64,000 nt of DNA from Neomicrococcus lactis (GCF_014200305.1 NZ_JACHBL010000001.1:1364001-1428000), one strand, 5' to 3'; positions 49,828 to 60,027 are shown, counted from the stretch's first letter. The notes: a model not told the origin generated them from the letters alone. Made by a program: numbers and translations.

Positions 49828-51612
49828 ATGTCGTCATTGACCAAAGTTCTGATCGCTAACCGTGGCGAAATTGCCGTTCGTGTTATCCGGGCGGCCAAGG
49901 ATGAAGGCATCGCCTCCGTCGCCGTATATGCAGATTCCGATCGCGATGCTTTGCACGCTCGACTTGCCGACGAAGCGTATGCGTTGAACGGCACCTCCGC
50001 TGCAGAGACCTACTTGGTGGGCGACAAGATCATCGAGATCGCTAAGCGATCCGGCGCCGACGCCATCCACCCGGGATACGGATTCCTTTCCGAGAACGCC
50101 GACTTCGCACAGCAGGTCATTGACGCCGGCCTCATCTGGATTGGCCCTTCCCCCGAAGCTATCTCGACTCTTGGAGACAAAGTTGCTGCGCGCCACATCG
50201 CCGGCAAAGTCGGCGCTCCTCTCGCGCCAGGCTCCCCTGGTCCCGTAGAAACCGTTGACGAAGTACTGAGCTTCGTTGATGAATTTGGTCTTCCCCTAGC
50301 TATCAAGGCTGCCTATGGCGGCGGCGGACGTGGCATCAAGGTGGCACGCACTCGCTCAGAAGTACCTGAGCTGTTTGAATCCGCAGTGCGCGAAGCCAAG
50401 GCAGCCTTCGGCCGCGGCGACTGCTTCGTAGAACGCTTCCTTGACGCACCGCGCCACGTCGAAACCCAATGTTTGGCAGATACGCACGGCAACGTCGTCG
50501 TGGTTTCTACCCGCGACTGCTCACTGCAGCGCCGCAACCAGAAGCTCGTAGAAGAGGCACCAGCTCCATTCTTGACGGATGACCAGCGCGAGCGGCTCTA
50601 TGAGGCGTCCAAAGCGATTCTCAAGGAAGCAAAGTACACGGGCGCTGGCACATGCGAGTTCCTCATCGGCCAGGATGGCCTGATCACGTTTCTTGAGGTC
50701 AACACTCGACTTCAGGTAGAACACCCTGTCACCGAAGAAGTCACCGGAATTGACCTGGTACGTGAGCAGTTCCGCATCGCTCGCGGCGAAGAATTGGGCT
50801 ACAAGGATCCTGAGATTCGTGGCCACTCCTTTGAGTTCCGCTTGAACGGTGAGGATCCAGGACGCTCGTTTATGCCGACTCCGGGCACCTTGACGAAGCT
50901 TGCGTTCCCGTCCGGCCCCGGCGTTCGAATTGATTCGGGCATCGAGCAGGGCGACACGGTATCCGGCAACTTTGACTCGATGATCGCGAAGATCATCGTT
51001 ACCGGCCGAACCCGTAACGAAGCTGCCCAGCGCGCCCGCCGCGCTCTTGAGGAGTTGCAGGTCGAAGGTATGCCAACCGTGGCACCATTCCACCAAGCCG
51101 TCATGGCAGACCCTGCTTTTGTGCCGGAGGCTGATGATCAGCCGTTCTCCGTTCACACGCGTTGGATTGAGACCGAGTTCAAGAACACGATCCCGCCATT
51201 CTCAGTACTTGAAGCTGGCGAGGCCGAGGACGCTGAGTCGACGAAGTACACCGTGGAAGTTGGCGGAAAGCGCATCGAGGTGCTCTTGCCGGCTGCGCTC
51301 ACTTCTGGTGTATCCATGAGCTCACGCAACAGCACCTCCAAGCCCGCCAAGAAGCGCAACTTCGGTGGACGCCGCGGAGGTGCCTCGTCTGGCGCTTCTG
51401 GCGACGATTTGAAGTCCCCTATGCAGGGAACCATCGTCAAGGTAGCCGTCAAGGACGGGGACACCGTCAAGGAAGGAGATCTGGTGCTGGTCCTTGAAGC
51501 TATGAAGATGGAGCAGCCATTGTCCGCTCACAAGGACGGTGTGGTGTCCGGCCTCGACGCGACTGTGGGATCCACCGTGAGCGCTGGAACGACGTTGGCG
51601 GTTATTCGCTAG
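49828..51612 (+). CDS. accA3: Acetyl/propionyl-CoA carboxylase alpha subunit (biotin carboxylase plus biotin carrier)
   Basis: This subunit carboxylates its own biotin with ATP and bicarbonate. The 594-residue protein has a biotin-carboxylase half ([23 protein letters not shown]-grasp [32 protein letters not shown]) and a C-terminal carrier domain with the biotinylation site [11 protein letters not shown] near residue 562. Partners are AccD and AccE (36746-38631) and BirA (34838). Its stop overlaps by 3 bp the stop of the convergent glycosyltransferase (shared CTAG), leaving no room for a separate terminator. Confidence 0.96.
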   Translation: MSSLTKVLIANRGEIAVRVIRAAKDEGIASVAVYADSDRDALHARLADEAYALNGTSAAETYLVGDKIIEIAKRSGADAIHPGYGFLSENADFAQQVIDAGLIWIGPSPEAISTLGDKVAARHIAGKVGAPLAPGSPGPVETVDEVLSFVDEFGLPLAIKAAYGGGGRGIKVARTRSEVPELFESAVREAKAAFGRGDCFVERFLDAPRHVETQCLADTHGNVVVVSTRDCSLQRRNQKLVEEAPAPFLTDDQRERLYEASKAILKEAKYTGAGTCEFLIGQDGLITFLEVNTRLQVEHPVTEEVTGIDLVREQFRIARGEELGYKDPEIRGHSFEFRLNGEDPGRSFMPTPGTLTKLAFPSGPGVRIDSGIEQGDTVSGNFDSMIAKIIVTGRTRNEAAQRARRALEELQVEGMPTVAPFHQAVMADPAFVPEADDQPFSVHTRWIETEFKNTIPPFSVLEAGEAEDAESTKYTVEVGGKRIEVLLPAALTSGVSMSSRNSTSKPAKKRNFGGRRGGASSGASGDDLKSPMQGTIVKVAVKDGDTVKEGDLVLVLEAMKMEQPLSAHKDGVVSGLDATVGSTVSAGTTLAVIR

Positions 51613-52538
51613 TTCGAACGAATCTTGGCCTTCAGCGGCTCAAGAACTCGATACTTCGCGATTCCCTGAAGAGCGCCAACGTTGCCGCCCAGAATGCGGA
51701 TGGCTCGCAGTCGTTGCGCCGATTTTTCCGGCCGCGGATCGAGTCCCTGAGGCAAGTACTTAGCGATTTCCGTCAGCGAGTACTTGACGCTTGGTCCGCT
51801 CATGCTCGTCCCCTTGTATTGGGTCCAGAGAAAGACACGCGCGTACTGTTGAATTCTCTGTTGCCTAAAAATACCCCGTCCGCCCTGACGCAACCGGTAT
51901 TGCACTAGGGCGCGCGGTGCCGAAACTACTCGAACACCACTGAGCTGTACGCGCCATGAAAAATCCGTTTCCTCTGATCCGCCAGGGAAGTCTGGATTCA
52001 TACCGCCAACACTGAAATAAGTGCTCTTTAGCGCTCCGAAGTTATTTCCCGCTACGGTTGGCAAGTAATTCGCGAAAGGGGCAGGTTTCCAATCAATCCG
52101 AGGAGTTTCATCCGTGAGCTGAGGGTCTTCCGGGACATCGTATGCCGCAAGCAGGTCTCGGCTATTAAATCGATCATGCCTTAACGCACCGGTGACCAAC
52201 GCCCCGCCAGAATTCTCAACGGCATGACTCAATTCTGCGACCCAATTTTCATCCACGATGTCGTCTGAATCGCAAAAGAGAAGGATTTCCGCAGTCGAGG
52301 CTGCCGCTCCGACATTCCGTGCGTAGGAGGCACCTGGCTTTGCTGAAGAGTCGACGAACCTCAGTTTGAATGGCCAGTGTCGGTAGTTGGCACACTGGAG
52401 TGTGTTGTCGATACTGCCATTGTCACTAACGACGACGTCGAAAACCGGCGCATTCTTCTGAGTAGCCAATGCCTCAAGCTGCTCCGGCAATACACTTGCC
52501 ACGTTGCGTGCTGGAATGATGACGCTGATTTCCACCAT
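51609..52538 (-). CDS. GT2 glycosyltransferase (CDSDD type)
   Basis: The protein has 309 residues. It begins [20 protein letters not shown], then [34 protein letters not shown], metal site [11 protein letters not shown] near residue 95, and [16 protein letters not shown] near residue 195. It is a paralogue of 24051 and 53066. It is the last gene of a leftward three-gene unit (GT2, hexapeptide acyltransferase, GT2), 18 nt after the acyltransferase. The acceptor is unknown. Confidence 0.87.
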   Translation of the reverse strand: MVEISVIIPARNVASVLPEQLEALATQKNAPVFDVVVSDNGSIDNTLQCANYRHWPFKLRFVDSSAKPGASYARNVGAAASTAEILLFCDSDDIVDENWVAELSHAVENSGGALVTGALRHDRFNSRDLLAAYDVPEDPQLTDETPRIDWKPAPFANYLPTVAGNNFGALKSTYFSVGGMNPDFPGGSEETDFSWRVQLSGVRVVSAPRALVQYRLRQGGRGIFRQQRIQQYARVFLWTQYKGTSMSGPSVKYSLTEIAKYLPQGLDPRPEKSAQRLRAIRILGGNVGALQGIAKYRVLEPLKAKIRSN

Positions 52539-52556
52539 GTTGCGTAGTACCTATTC

Positions 52557-53069
52557 TTATTCGTTGCCGTCCGGCAAGTCCCGGACCCGTTTGGCAGGAG
52601 AACCGACATAGAGTCCGTGGTCTTCGCAATTCTTAGTGACCACTGAACCCGCGCCAATAATGCAGCCCTTTCCAATGGTCACTCCCGGCAAGATGATGGC
52701 GCCCGCACCAATCCATGTCCCATCGCCGACAGCGACGGGTTTGACGATCCCGTCACCTGCTCGTCTGTCAGGACTACCAATTTCATGAGTCACGGTGATA
52801 ATCATGGTCCTTTGACCGATGTAGACGTTCTTACCGAGAGTCACTTTTCCATAATCAATAAACACACCCCGATTAACATAACAACCCTCCGAAAACACAA
52901 GCTCATCAGGTGAAACAATCTCGACGTTCGGCCCAATAAAGCCTGATTGGAATTGTTGGTACCCCATCCGAGCGAGGAGTCTTGTTCGCTTTGTGTTCGG
53001 GATAAGACTGGAGTAGGCAATGTTCCAACCCAGCCGCCGAATGAACCCTGCGCCGATGACCTTCTTCAT
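52557..53069 (-). CDS. Hexapeptide-repeat (left-handed beta-helix) acetyltransferase
   Basis: The 170-residue protein has imperfect hexapeptide repeats from IGPNVEIVSPDELVFSEGCY to VAVGDGTWIGAGAIILPGVT and IGKGCIIGAGSVVTKN, with a catalytic-type His in ITVTHEIGS, and the maltose/galactoside O-acetyltransferase ending YVGSPAKRVRDLPDGNE. It likely uses acetyl-CoA to O-acetylate a glycan intermediate. The ATG overlaps the upstream GT2 stop (ATGA). This is a cytoplasmic route to acylation, unlike the two membrane acyltransferase-3 proteins. Confidence 0.87.
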   Translation of the reverse strand: MKKVIGAGFIRRLGWNIAYSSLIPNTKRTRLLARMGYQQFQSGFIGPNVEIVSPDELVFSEGCYVNRGVFIDYGKVTLGKNVYIGQRTMIITVTHEIGSPDRRAGDGIVKPVAVGDGTWIGAGAIILPGVTIGKGCIIGAGSVVTKNCEDHGLYVGSPAKRVRDLPDGNE

Positions 53070-54028
53070 GGTTGGGAACCTTTGTCTTCGTCATTCATTC
53101 CGACCCCGATCAGCGTCTGGGGAATACGTCCGAATACTTTGTATTGCGTCTTGCCAGCTATTAGTCCGGCTAAGATTGCTGCCCTAGATGAAAGTCCAGA
53201 CCAATTTCTTTCCTTCTTACCGAGAGCCATCAAAATCGTGGAACCCGAAACTCGCACTAGCTCACGATGCACTCGCGGCATTGGCGATTCACTCCATGCT
53301 TCGTAACGGGTGGCGATGAGTGTGTGCGCTTTTGCCTGCCGGAAGGCTAGCTTTCGAATGAACTTGGAGTCCCACTTACCCCGGTAGCCGATTCTCACCG
53401 ATGGTGCATTGGGATACGCGTAACCGGCCTTCCGAAGCCGGAATCCCAGATCGTTATCCTCGCCCGCTCCAAAGAACGACTGATCAAATCCCTGGACTTC
53501 CTGTAGTACTGACTTGGTCGCTCCAAAATTTCCACCCATAAGAACTGGAAATGCGCTTGACGCGGCGGCCACTGGCTCTTCGAAAACGGGTGAATCACCA
53601 AATTCGGCACGGATTTGGTCTACGGTCCCCTCGAACTGCTTGTCACTGAGCAGAATTGCCGCGCCATTCCAAACTGGTGAGCGTTCAAAGCACTGATTCC
53701 CGTGGCTGATCCACCATTGGGAAACCACATCGTCCGCATCGCAAAACATGATTCGATCGGCAATGCTACGGCTGACTCCAACATTGCGAGCATATGAGGC
53801 GCCTTGGTAGCTGTGAGCCTCTATCACTCGAAACGGCACGGAAGCGTGTTTGGCGAAGTTCTGGACGATTTCGCGGGACTTATCTGTTGAACCATTGTCG
53901 ATAATCAAAACCTCGAACTTTGGTGCGTCCTTTTGCGTCTCCAGTGCTTCCAGCTGATCTGCAATAGTGCGTTCGGCATTAAAACACGGAATTACTACGC
54001 TCACTTTTGGTTCTTCCGAGGCACTCAT
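53066..54028 (-). CDS. GT2 glycosyltransferase (CDADD type)
   Basis: The ATG at 54028 gives 320 residues: [56 protein letters not shown], metal site CDADDVVSQWW, and GAGEDNDLGFRLRKAGYAYP. It is a paralogue of 24051 and 51609. TATCAT lies 7 nt before the ATG, again without a ribosome site. It is first in a leftward unit with the hexapeptide acyltransferase and the GT2 at 51609, and divergent from the GT11 gene across 77 bp. Confidence 0.87.
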   Translation of the reverse strand: MSASEEPKVSVVIPCFNAERTIADQLEALETQKDAPKFEVLIIDNGSTDKSREIVQNFAKHASVPFRVIEAHSYQGASYARNVGVSRSIADRIMFCDADDVVSQWWISHGNQCFERSPVWNGAAILLSDKQFEGTVDQIRAEFGDSPVFEEPVAAASSAFPVLMGGNFGATKSVLQEVQGFDQSFFGAGEDNDLGFRLRKAGYAYPNAPSVRIGYRGKWDSKFIRKLAFRQAKAHTLIATRYEAWSESPMPRVHRELVRVSGSTILMALGKKERNWSGLSSRAAILAGLIAGKTQYKVFGRIPQTLIGVGMNDEDKGSQP

Positions 54029-54035
54029 ACTTAGG

Positions 54036-54041
54036 ATGATA
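54036..54041 (-). promoter_or_regulatory. -10 box of the GT2 gene at 54028 (leaderless)
   Basis: TATCAT on the minus strand, 7 nt before the ATG. Confidence 0.4.
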
Positions 54042-54105
54042 CTTGGAACTTTGGATTGACTTACACACTTTGCCTGAACGATACGCCTTACATCAGGAGC
54101 AGAAT

Positions 54106-54957
54106 TTGAACCCTTTTCGGGCAATTTCTAACCATGCACTTTCATTGATCAGACGTGGCGAAAACGGCGTCATCTGGGCTGGCGATGGAAAACGCGGCGG
54201 GAATTACCTGTACGTGTGGTTACGCGCAGACTCTCGGCTAGCTAGCGGCCGCCGGACTCCGTTTCTGTACAAGGAAAATATGCGCGATTGGCTACAGGAG
54301 TTTCCTGCGCTCAAGGAACTAACCATCTCCCGCGAAGAGGTGAAATTCACGATGCCCCGTTTTAGCGAATGGCCGATCAACTACGGTGAGGATTTCACGG
54401 AGTCCGACCTCAATGAATTTCTCGAGAGACGACTCCTCAGTTCCGAAGCGTTTGGAGCAAAAATCTCAGCTGCATCGAGCGCGATCGACCAACATCAGTT
54501 GACGATCAACATACGACGAGGTGATTACTATTCAACGCCCTTTGAAGAAATTTACGGTATCGATATTGAGTCCTTTGTCGCTGAGGCAATAACCCACTTC
54601 GATCACTTCACAAGCATTCGGGTGATCTCCGACGATCTTGAGTGGTGCCGAACCCATTCAGATATGTTCCCCAGTAATCTTCCGATTCACTTCGGCGGGG
54701 TCACACCGGGCGTATTCGGTGATTTGGCTGCACTCGCTTGCTCCTCAAAACTGATTCTTCCGAATTCCACATTCTCTTATTGGGGTGGATTCCTTTCAGA
54801 CCTTCTGAGCCAAAAAAGAAATAAAATCGTCGTGCCGGAGATCCATGAAAGGTATGTGGATGAAAGCCGCGCGTGGCCTCTACCTGCATGGTGGACGCGC
54901 GTGAATGCAATTAGCAGTTTGCACTCCGGTGCAATGCCCGATGAGCTAGATGACTAG
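54106..54957 (+). CDS. GT11-like alpha-1,2-fucosyltransferase, second copy
   Basis: I start it at TTG 54106, since AGGAG lies 6 nt upstream and the alignment with the GT11 protein at 14019 begins here; the frame is open from 54043. It has about 283 residues. GT11 motifs are LTINIRRGDYYSTPF near residue 140, IRVISDDLEWCRTH near residue 185 and LILPNSTFSYWGGFLSDLL near residue 230. It probably adds fucose, or a related deoxy sugar, to the surface glycan. It ends 2 nt before the stop of the convergent gene at 54960. Confidence 0.82.
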   Translation: MNPFRAISNHALSLIRRGENGVIWAGDGKRGGNYLYVWLRADSRLASGRRTPFLYKENMRDWLQEFPALKELTISREEVKFTMPRFSEWPINYGEDFTESDLNEFLERRLLSSEAFGAKISAASSAIDQHQLTINIRRGDYYSTPFEEIYGIDIESFVAEAITHFDHFTSIRVISDDLEWCRTHSDMFPSNLPIHFGGVTPGVFGDLAALACSSKLILPNSTFSYWGGFLSDLLSQKRNKIVVPEIHERYVDESRAWPLPAWWTRVNAISSLHSGAMPDELDD

Positions 54958-54959
54958 AG

Positions 54960-56000
54960 CTAGCCTAGCCTGCTAGAAAGTTGCTTCAGCTGTTGAATTT
55001 CCTCCTTCAATTGACGCGACCCAAGGTCTAGGTGGGCATCGATTGAAGCCAGTCTGTACCGCCAGTCCAGGTGGTCTACCGCATGCTTTCGCAATACCGA
55101 TGCTTTATCCTCACTCCAACTTTGAAGCCAAGAACGCACCTCACCGAGACCACGGCTTCGATCTAGCGCGTTCACATCGAATCTGCCAACCTCGGGTACA
55201 AGTGACCGGGAAGTCTCCGTGTTGGGAAATGCTCCACCGATTGCAGCCCCGCTAGCCAACGCATCTAACCATCGACCGGTGACATACTCCTTTGTAGGAT
55301 GCGTGTATTTTGACCCATCCACCAGGTTCGAAAATGCGAGAACAGACTTAGTGGTTGCAAGCGCACGGTACAGGTTACGTTGAGATTCACTCTCATCACT
55401 GCCGAATGCGGGCCTGCCTGCGAAGTTGATGCCTAGCTGAGATGCGTCACTCAACGTAAGCACATCGTCGTCGTATTCCAGCGGTTGCCGTCCAACTCGC
55501 AACAAGTCAATGTGCTTTGAAGCAACCGAATACTCTGTGTTGATTCGAAGCGCATCCGTACCCCATGGGAGCACCCCCACACGATTACCGAAATGGGACT
55601 TCCAGTCAGGTACATCGTTGGAGTCAGTAACCCAGATCCAATCGATTCGCCTCGTCCCGCGAAGAGCTTTCGGAATGCGCTCATTCCAGAAACTATCGAT
55701 GACCCAAACAGCTACTTGCTCGTACCTGCCCAACCACAGCGGATCTTCAAGCAGTGCAAAAAGTTGGCCCGGGACGCCAACGATCAAGAGCGCGCTTTTT
55801 CCCGAGTCCTTTCCCTTGTTGCGAGGAACCCCGGCTTTGGCCCAGAAGAGTCGGGAGACAGACTTCCTCGCTGGAACCGTGATGAGCTGCGCTGAGAATA
55901 CTTCAGCGGCCAGCGTTGATAGGCGCTCGATTGGCCCCCAACCGCGAGTTGCATTTCCAACAGTGATCACATCTAGCGATTTTGGCAAAGCCTCCCCCAT
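54960..56000 (-). CDS. Glycosyltransferase, GT4/GT-B-like
   Basis: This 346-residue soluble protein starts with a beta-strand/loop (LDVITVGNATRGWGPIERLS) and has IDWIWVTDSNDVPDW mid-way, then KYTHPTKEYVTGRWLDALAS near residue 240, where GT-B enzymes and CgeB-like proteins carry the donor-binding segment (the tail of that motif reads DALASGAAIGG). The C-terminus is a helical, possibly coiled, tail (RQLKEEIQQLKQLSSRL). GAGGA sits directly before the ATG. The donor sugar cannot be read. It lies convergent to the GT11 gene and probably belongs to the same glycan pathway. Confidence 0.7.
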   Translation of the reverse strand: MGEALPKSLDVITVGNATRGWGPIERLSTLAAEVFSAQLITVPARKSVSRLFWAKAGVPRNKGKDSGKSALLIVGVPGQLFALLEDPLWLGRYEQVAVWVIDSFWNERIPKALRGTRRIDWIWVTDSNDVPDWKSHFGNRVGVLPWGTDALRINTEYSVASKHIDLLRVGRQPLEYDDDVLTLSDASQLGINFAGRPAFGSDESESQRNLYRALATTKSVLAFSNLVDGSKYTHPTKEYVTGRWLDALASGAAIGGAFPNTETSRSLVPEVGRFDVNALDRSRGLGEVRSWLQSWSEDKASVLRKHAVDHLDWRYRLASIDAHLDLGSRQLKEEIQQLKQLSSRLG

Positions 56001-56152
56001 TCCTCGAACATGTCAAGGCTAAGCCCTCGCCCGATTCTCTAACCACGTTTCAGTATTCGGTTCTAACGGCAGCTCTATCAAATTCAAAGTGACTTCTCAT
56101 GAAATCTAGGCCAATGCCAATCCAATAAATACACACCCCCCAGAATGACAAA

Positions 56153-56193
56153 AGTGGGTGTCTACTCTCAATAATAGAGAGTAGACACCCACT
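56153..56193. terminator. Strong hairpin terminator, 17-bp perfect stem
   Basis: AGTGGGTGTCTACTCTC (56153-56169) pairs with 56177-56193 around a 7-nt loop. It lies 15 nt past the stop of the leftward MFS gene. A T run is not evident. Confidence 0.88.
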
Positions 56194-56208
56194 GTCTGAC
56201 GATCGGTG

Positions 56209-57594
56209 CTAAGCCAAGTTGTCCTCAAACTCTTGATCGCGAGTCTCGCGAGTCATGAAGAGAGCAATGAGCGTGCAGATACCAGCCAATGCGAGATAAA
56301 CGCCAACCCAGACCGTGTTTCCGCCGCCAGCCTGCCACAATGCGATGGCAACGAACGATGCCGGCGCTGCGCCAATGACGGACGACAGGTTGTAGGCAAC
56401 GGCCGATCCGGTGTAGCGGACGTTGGTTGGGAACAGCTCGGGTAGGAAAGCGGCCATAGGGCCGAACGTTGAACCCATCAATGACATACCGATGATCAGA
56501 CCAACCATTGCCGGAGCCTTGCCTGGTCCAAACATGGTTGTCCAGCTGCAGCCAAAGATCACGATGAGCACCGTGACGATGATCAAGAACTTCCGGCGAC
56601 CCAGCTTTTCAGACAGCGGACCCGAGACCAGAGTGAAGATCGCGAAGAACACGACGCCGATAATCAGCATGGTAAGGAACTCTGGGCGTGCAATGCCCAG
56701 TCCAGGCACGAAGCCATCCGGGTTGAACGCCTTGCCGGCCTTAGCTGCTGCAGCGGCTGCCTGTTCAGGCGTGGCTGGTGAAGTTCCATAGGTCAATGTG
56801 AAGGAAGTCATCAAGTAGAACAGCACGTAGGTTGCAAACATGATGAACGTGCCAGCAAGCACAGCGCGCCAGTGGAGACGGAAGGTGTCCGCTACAGGGT
56901 TCTTAGAAACCTTGTCCTGCGCAATGACCTTCTGGAAAGAAGTCGATTCGACGAGACGGAGGCGTACCCACAGACCGATTGCGACCATGACAATGGAGAA
57001 CCAGAACGGAACTCGCCAGCCCCAAGCCATGAATTGTTCTGCAGTCAGGCTGTTCTGGAGGAAGACGAACATCGTGTTAGCAATGATGAAGCCGAGAGGC
57101 GCACCGAGCTGCGGGAACGTGCCGTAGATGGCGCGCTTGTCGGCTGGAGCGTTTTCGATTGCCACCAAGGCTGCACCCGACCATTCGCCACCCAACGCAA
57201 GGCCCTGAGCAAAGCGCAGAAGCACCAAGAAGAGCGGTGCGAGGATAACCCAAGCGCCTTGAGCCGCCGGCAGGAATCCAATGAGGAAGGTTGCCAAGCC
57301 CATGGTGAGCAGCGATGCCACCAAGGTTCCCTTGCGGCCCAGCTTGTCGCCGAAGTGGCCAAAGAGCACTGAACCCAGCGGACGGGCGATAAACGCGACG
57401 CCGAAGATTGCGAACGCGCTCAGAATAGCGTTGATATTAGTTGCGTTCGGGAAGAACAGCGCGGGGAAGACCAGAACCGATGCCGTTGCATAGGCATAGA
57501 AATCATAAAATTCGATAGTGGTGCCGATGAGCGACGCAAAAAGAACGCGGGAACGCGTGTTTTGCCTCGCTGGCACTGCGTCAGTGACTGCCAC
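56209..57594 (-). CDS. MFS transporter, metabolite:H+ symporter (MHS) family
   Basis: The protein has about 461 residues from GTG 57594 (AAAGGT 9 nt upstream); an open frame continues to 57630. It shows 12 helices with the MHS landmarks: ASLIGTTIEFYDFYAYATAS in helix 1, LFGHFGDKLGRKGTL between helices 2 and 3, LRFAQGLALGGEWSGAALVA in helix 4, and GPLSEKLGRRKFLII in the second half. ProP/ShiA/KgtP-type carriers belong here. The substrate is probably a carboxylate or compatible solute, but cannot be read. It has its own strong terminator and appears monocistronic. Confidence 0.9.
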   Translation of the reverse strand: MAVTDAVPARQNTRSRVLFASLIGTTIEFYDFYAYATASVLVFPALFFPNATNINAILSAFAIFGVAFIARPLGSVLFGHFGDKLGRKGTLVASLLTMGLATFLIGFLPAAQGAWVILAPLFLVLLRFAQGLALGGEWSGAALVAIENAPADKRAIYGTFPQLGAPLGFIIANTMFVFLQNSLTAEQFMAWGWRVPFWFSIVMVAIGLWVRLRLVESTSFQKVIAQDKVSKNPVADTFRLHWRAVLAGTFIMFATYVLFYLMTSFTLTYGTSPATPEQAAAAAAKAGKAFNPDGFVPGLGIARPEFLTMLIIGVVFFAIFTLVSGPLSEKLGRRKFLIIVTVLIVIFGCSWTTMFGPGKAPAMVGLIIGMSLMGSTFGPMAAFLPELFPTNVRYTGSAVAYNLSSVIGAAPASFVAIALWQAGGGNTVWVGVYLALAGICTLIALFMTRETRDQEFEDNLA

Positions 57595-57703
57595 TTTGTA
57601 GTTACCTTTCTCAAGCGCGAGTGTGCGCACTGAGGAATACTACGCCGTGGTAATAACGGAACTTCAGCGCCAACGAGAGATGTCCACTATTTGAGACAAT
57701 GTC

Positions 57704-59113
57704 TCACAAGTGAACGTGCAACCTTCGCGCAGCTTCAGAAACAGATCCAGACAATGATGGATACACAGTGAAGGTCTCGGCAAGGTCATCCACGTGGAGT
57801 CGCTTGTGAACAGCGAGACTAATCGGGAAGATCAGTTCGGAGGCACGTGGCGCAACAACTACGCCGCCAATAACGGTTCCGGAGCCCCTGCGGGAAAAGA
57901 TCTTCACGAAGCCTTCCGTTACGTTCATCATTTTGGCGCGAGCGTTCGTGGCCAGATCCAAACGTAGTACGTCGGCCTGGTAGACACCTTCAGCCACCTG
58001 CTTTTCGGTGACGCCAACGGTCGCGATTTCTGGCGACGTGAAGATGTTGGACGAAACTTCGTTGAGCTTGAGCGGACGAACGCCGTCGCCTAGCCAGTGA
58101 GCCATCGCGATCCGGCCTTGCATGGCCGCCACGGATGCCAAAGCAAATACGCCGGTGCAGTCGCCAGAAGCGTAGATGTTCGTTGCCGTGGTGCGGGAAA
58201 CACCATCAACCTGGATGTAGCCAGCTTCATTGACCTGAACGCCAGCAGCTTCCAAGCCGAGCCCCTCGGTGTTAGGGATACCGCCAACAGCCAAGAGGCA
58301 GTGACTTGCTTCAAGGGTCCGGCCATCGCCGAGCGTTACCAACACGCCGTTCTCCGTGCGCTCCACCGCTTCAGCACGAGATTTGCTCACCACGTTGACG
58401 CCGTTGCGCTGGAAGACCTCTTCCAGAACTGCTGCGGCGTCCGGGTCCTCGCCCGGAAGCACGCGGTCGCGTGAAGACACCAGCGACACCTTGGTGCCCA
58501 AAAGGTTGTAGGCCGAGGCAAACTCGGCGCCGGTCACACCAGATCCAACCACTACAAGATGCTCAGGCACCTCAGTCATGTTGTAGACCTGAGTCCAGTT
58601 GAAGATGCGTTCCCCGTCTGGCTTAGCGGTCGGCAATTCGCGCGGGTGAGCACCCACGGCCAGCAAGATAGCGTCGGCCTTCAAGACCGTCGTGGAGCCA
58701 TCGTGGCGGGTGACCTGTACTTCGGAAGAACCCAGAAGTTTTCCGTGACCGTCATAGATCTCCACGCCGTTGCGCTCCAGTGCCGCACGGATATCAGCAG
58801 ACTGGGACGCCGCAAGATCCAAAAGACGGGAGTTCACCACGTCGAAGTCAGCCCAAGCGACCGCGTCCTTCTCGCCGGTGGCGGCGTTGCCAATATTGAC
58901 ACCCAGCTCACGCGCACTGTTCACACGTCGCATTGCATCCGCGGTGGCGATCAATGTCTTGGACGGAACAACGTCTGTGAGAACGGCCGCTCCGCCCATG
59001 CCACGGGCCTCCACGACGCTCACTTTGGCGCCGAGATGGGCTGCTACAAGCGCCGCCTCATAGCCGCCGGGGCCGCCGCCGATGATGACTAGATGCTTTT
59101 TGCTGATGTCCAT
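57704..59113 (-). CDS. lpdA: NAD(P)H-quinone dehydrogenase, LpdA-like (disulphide-less flavoprotein)
   Basis: This class I pyridine nucleotide-disulphide oxidoreductase of about 469 residues has FAD site HLVIIGGGPGGYEAALVAAH, NAD site LVVVGSGVTGAEFASAYNLL, IYASGDCTGVFALASVAAMQ and a C-terminal dimer domain. Where lipoamide dehydrogenase has the redox CxxxxC, this protein reads GMGGAAVLTDVVPSK, so it cannot do dithiol chemistry. That loss is typical of the actinobacterial LpdA (Rv3303c-like) group, which passes NAD(P)H electrons to quinones and protects against oxidants. The ATG at 59113 is preferred; a GTG at 59125 is possible. Confidence 0.85.
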   Translation of the reverse strand: MDISKKHLVIIGGGPGGYEAALVAAHLGAKVSVVEARGMGGAAVLTDVVPSKTLIATADAMRRVNSARELGVNIGNAATGEKDAVAWADFDVVNSRLLDLAASQSADIRAALERNGVEIYDGHGKLLGSSEVQVTRHDGSTTVLKADAILLAVGAHPRELPTAKPDGERIFNWTQVYNMTEVPEHLVVVGSGVTGAEFASAYNLLGTKVSLVSSRDRVLPGEDPDAAAVLEEVFQRNGVNVVSKSRAEAVERTENGVLVTLGDGRTLEASHCLLAVGGIPNTEGLGLEAAGVQVNEAGYIQVDGVSRTTATNIYASGDCTGVFALASVAAMQGRIAMAHWLGDGVRPLKLNEVSSNIFTSPEIATVGVTEKQVAEGVYQADVLRLDLATNARAKMMNVTEGFVKIFSRRGSGTVIGGVVVAPRASELIFPISLAVHKRLHVDDLAETFTVYPSLSGSVSEAARRLHVHL

Positions 59114-59213
59114 ATGGTTGGTCACGTTCCCATTCTTCACTAAAGCCACCAAAAGTTGCCATTCGCCAAGCCGCTACGCCTAAGTTCAGAATGCAAAAAT
59201 CAAGTGGTGCCTG

Positions 59214-59219
59214 TAGGTT
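59214..59219 (+). promoter_or_regulatory. -10 box of the PNP gene (leaderless)
   Basis: TAGGTT lies 7 nt before the GTG at 59227. Confidence 0.4.
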
Positions 59220-59226
59220 TTTGTAT

Positions 59227-60027
59227 GTGAATAACGAACCGTTTGACCTTGCCCGCGACGCCGCCGATGCCATCGCGAAGATCACTGGAGTAGCTACCCA
59301 CGATATTTCCCTCACTCTGGGATCAGGCTGGGGCGGAGCCGCTGACCTTATTGGTGAAACCACGCACGAGTTCGCGGCCGCTGATATCCCTGGATTCTTC
59401 TCTCCTGCCGTCCACGGCCATGGTGGAACTATTCGCTCGATTCTCACCGAGAGCGGAAAGCGCGTGCTCGTTATTGGCGCCCGCACGCACTTCTACGAGG
59501 GCAAAGGCGTTCGCGCCGTCGCCCACGGTGTCCGTGTTGCGGCCGCTGCCGGTTGCAAGATCGCAGTCCTGACCAACGGCTGTGGTGGCTTGAATCCCAA
59601 TTGGGCACCCGGCACCCCCGTGCTCATCAAGGACCACATCAATCTCACGGCTTCGTCCCCGCTCGAGGGCGCTACGTTCGTGGATCTTACGGACCTTTAT
59701 TCCTCACGCATTCGCGAGATCGCCAAGACTGTCGACAGCTCCCTCGACGAAGGCGTCTACGCACAGTTCACGGGACCTCACTACGAGACCCCGTCAGAAG
59801 TGCAGTACGCGAAAATCATCGGCGCCGATCTAGTGGGCATGTCTACCGCTCTCGAAGCAATCGCTGCCCGCCACGCTGGCATGGAGGTCTTTGGCATCTC
59901 ACTCGTGACCAACCTTGCTGCCGGCATTAGTGATCAGCCGTTGAGCCACGAAGAAGTACTTGAAGCTGGACAGGCCGCTGGACCAAGGATTTCTCAATTG
60001 CTCGCCAACATCGTTGGTCAGCTTTAG
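59227..60027 (+). CDS. punA: Purine nucleoside phosphorylase
   Basis: This enzyme splits purine (deoxy)nucleosides with phosphate into base and (deoxy)ribose-1-phosphate. From GTG 59227 it has 266 residues with trimeric-PNP motifs: LTLGSGWGGAAD, FFSPAVHGHGGTI (phosphate His), ARTHFYEGKG, NGCGGLNPNW, QFTGPHYETPSEVQYAKIIG and GMSTALEAIAARHAGMEVFG (base site), then LVTNLAAG. It leads a run with a phosphohexomutase and deoC that together can feed the sugar part into central metabolism. It is divergent from lpdA. Confidence 0.92.
   Translation: MNNEPFDLARDAADAIAKITGVATHDISLTLGSGWGGAADLIGETTHEFAAADIPGFFSPAVHGHGGTIRSILTESGKRVLVIGARTHFYEGKGVRAVAHGVRVAAAAGCKIAVLTNGCGGLNPNWAPGTPVLIKDHINLTASSPLEGATFVDLTDLYSSRIREIAKTVDSSLDEGVYAQFTGPHYETPSEVQYAKIIGADLVGMSTALEAIAARHAGMEVFGISLVTNLAAGISDQPLSHEEVLEAGQAAGPRISQLLANIVGQL

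Noticed and set aside
58940-59070. Loss of the CxxxxC redox pair in the lipoamide-dehydrogenase-like protein as a defect
   Set aside because: This is the known feature of the LpdA/quinone-dehydrogenase subgroup of actinobacteria, not damage.
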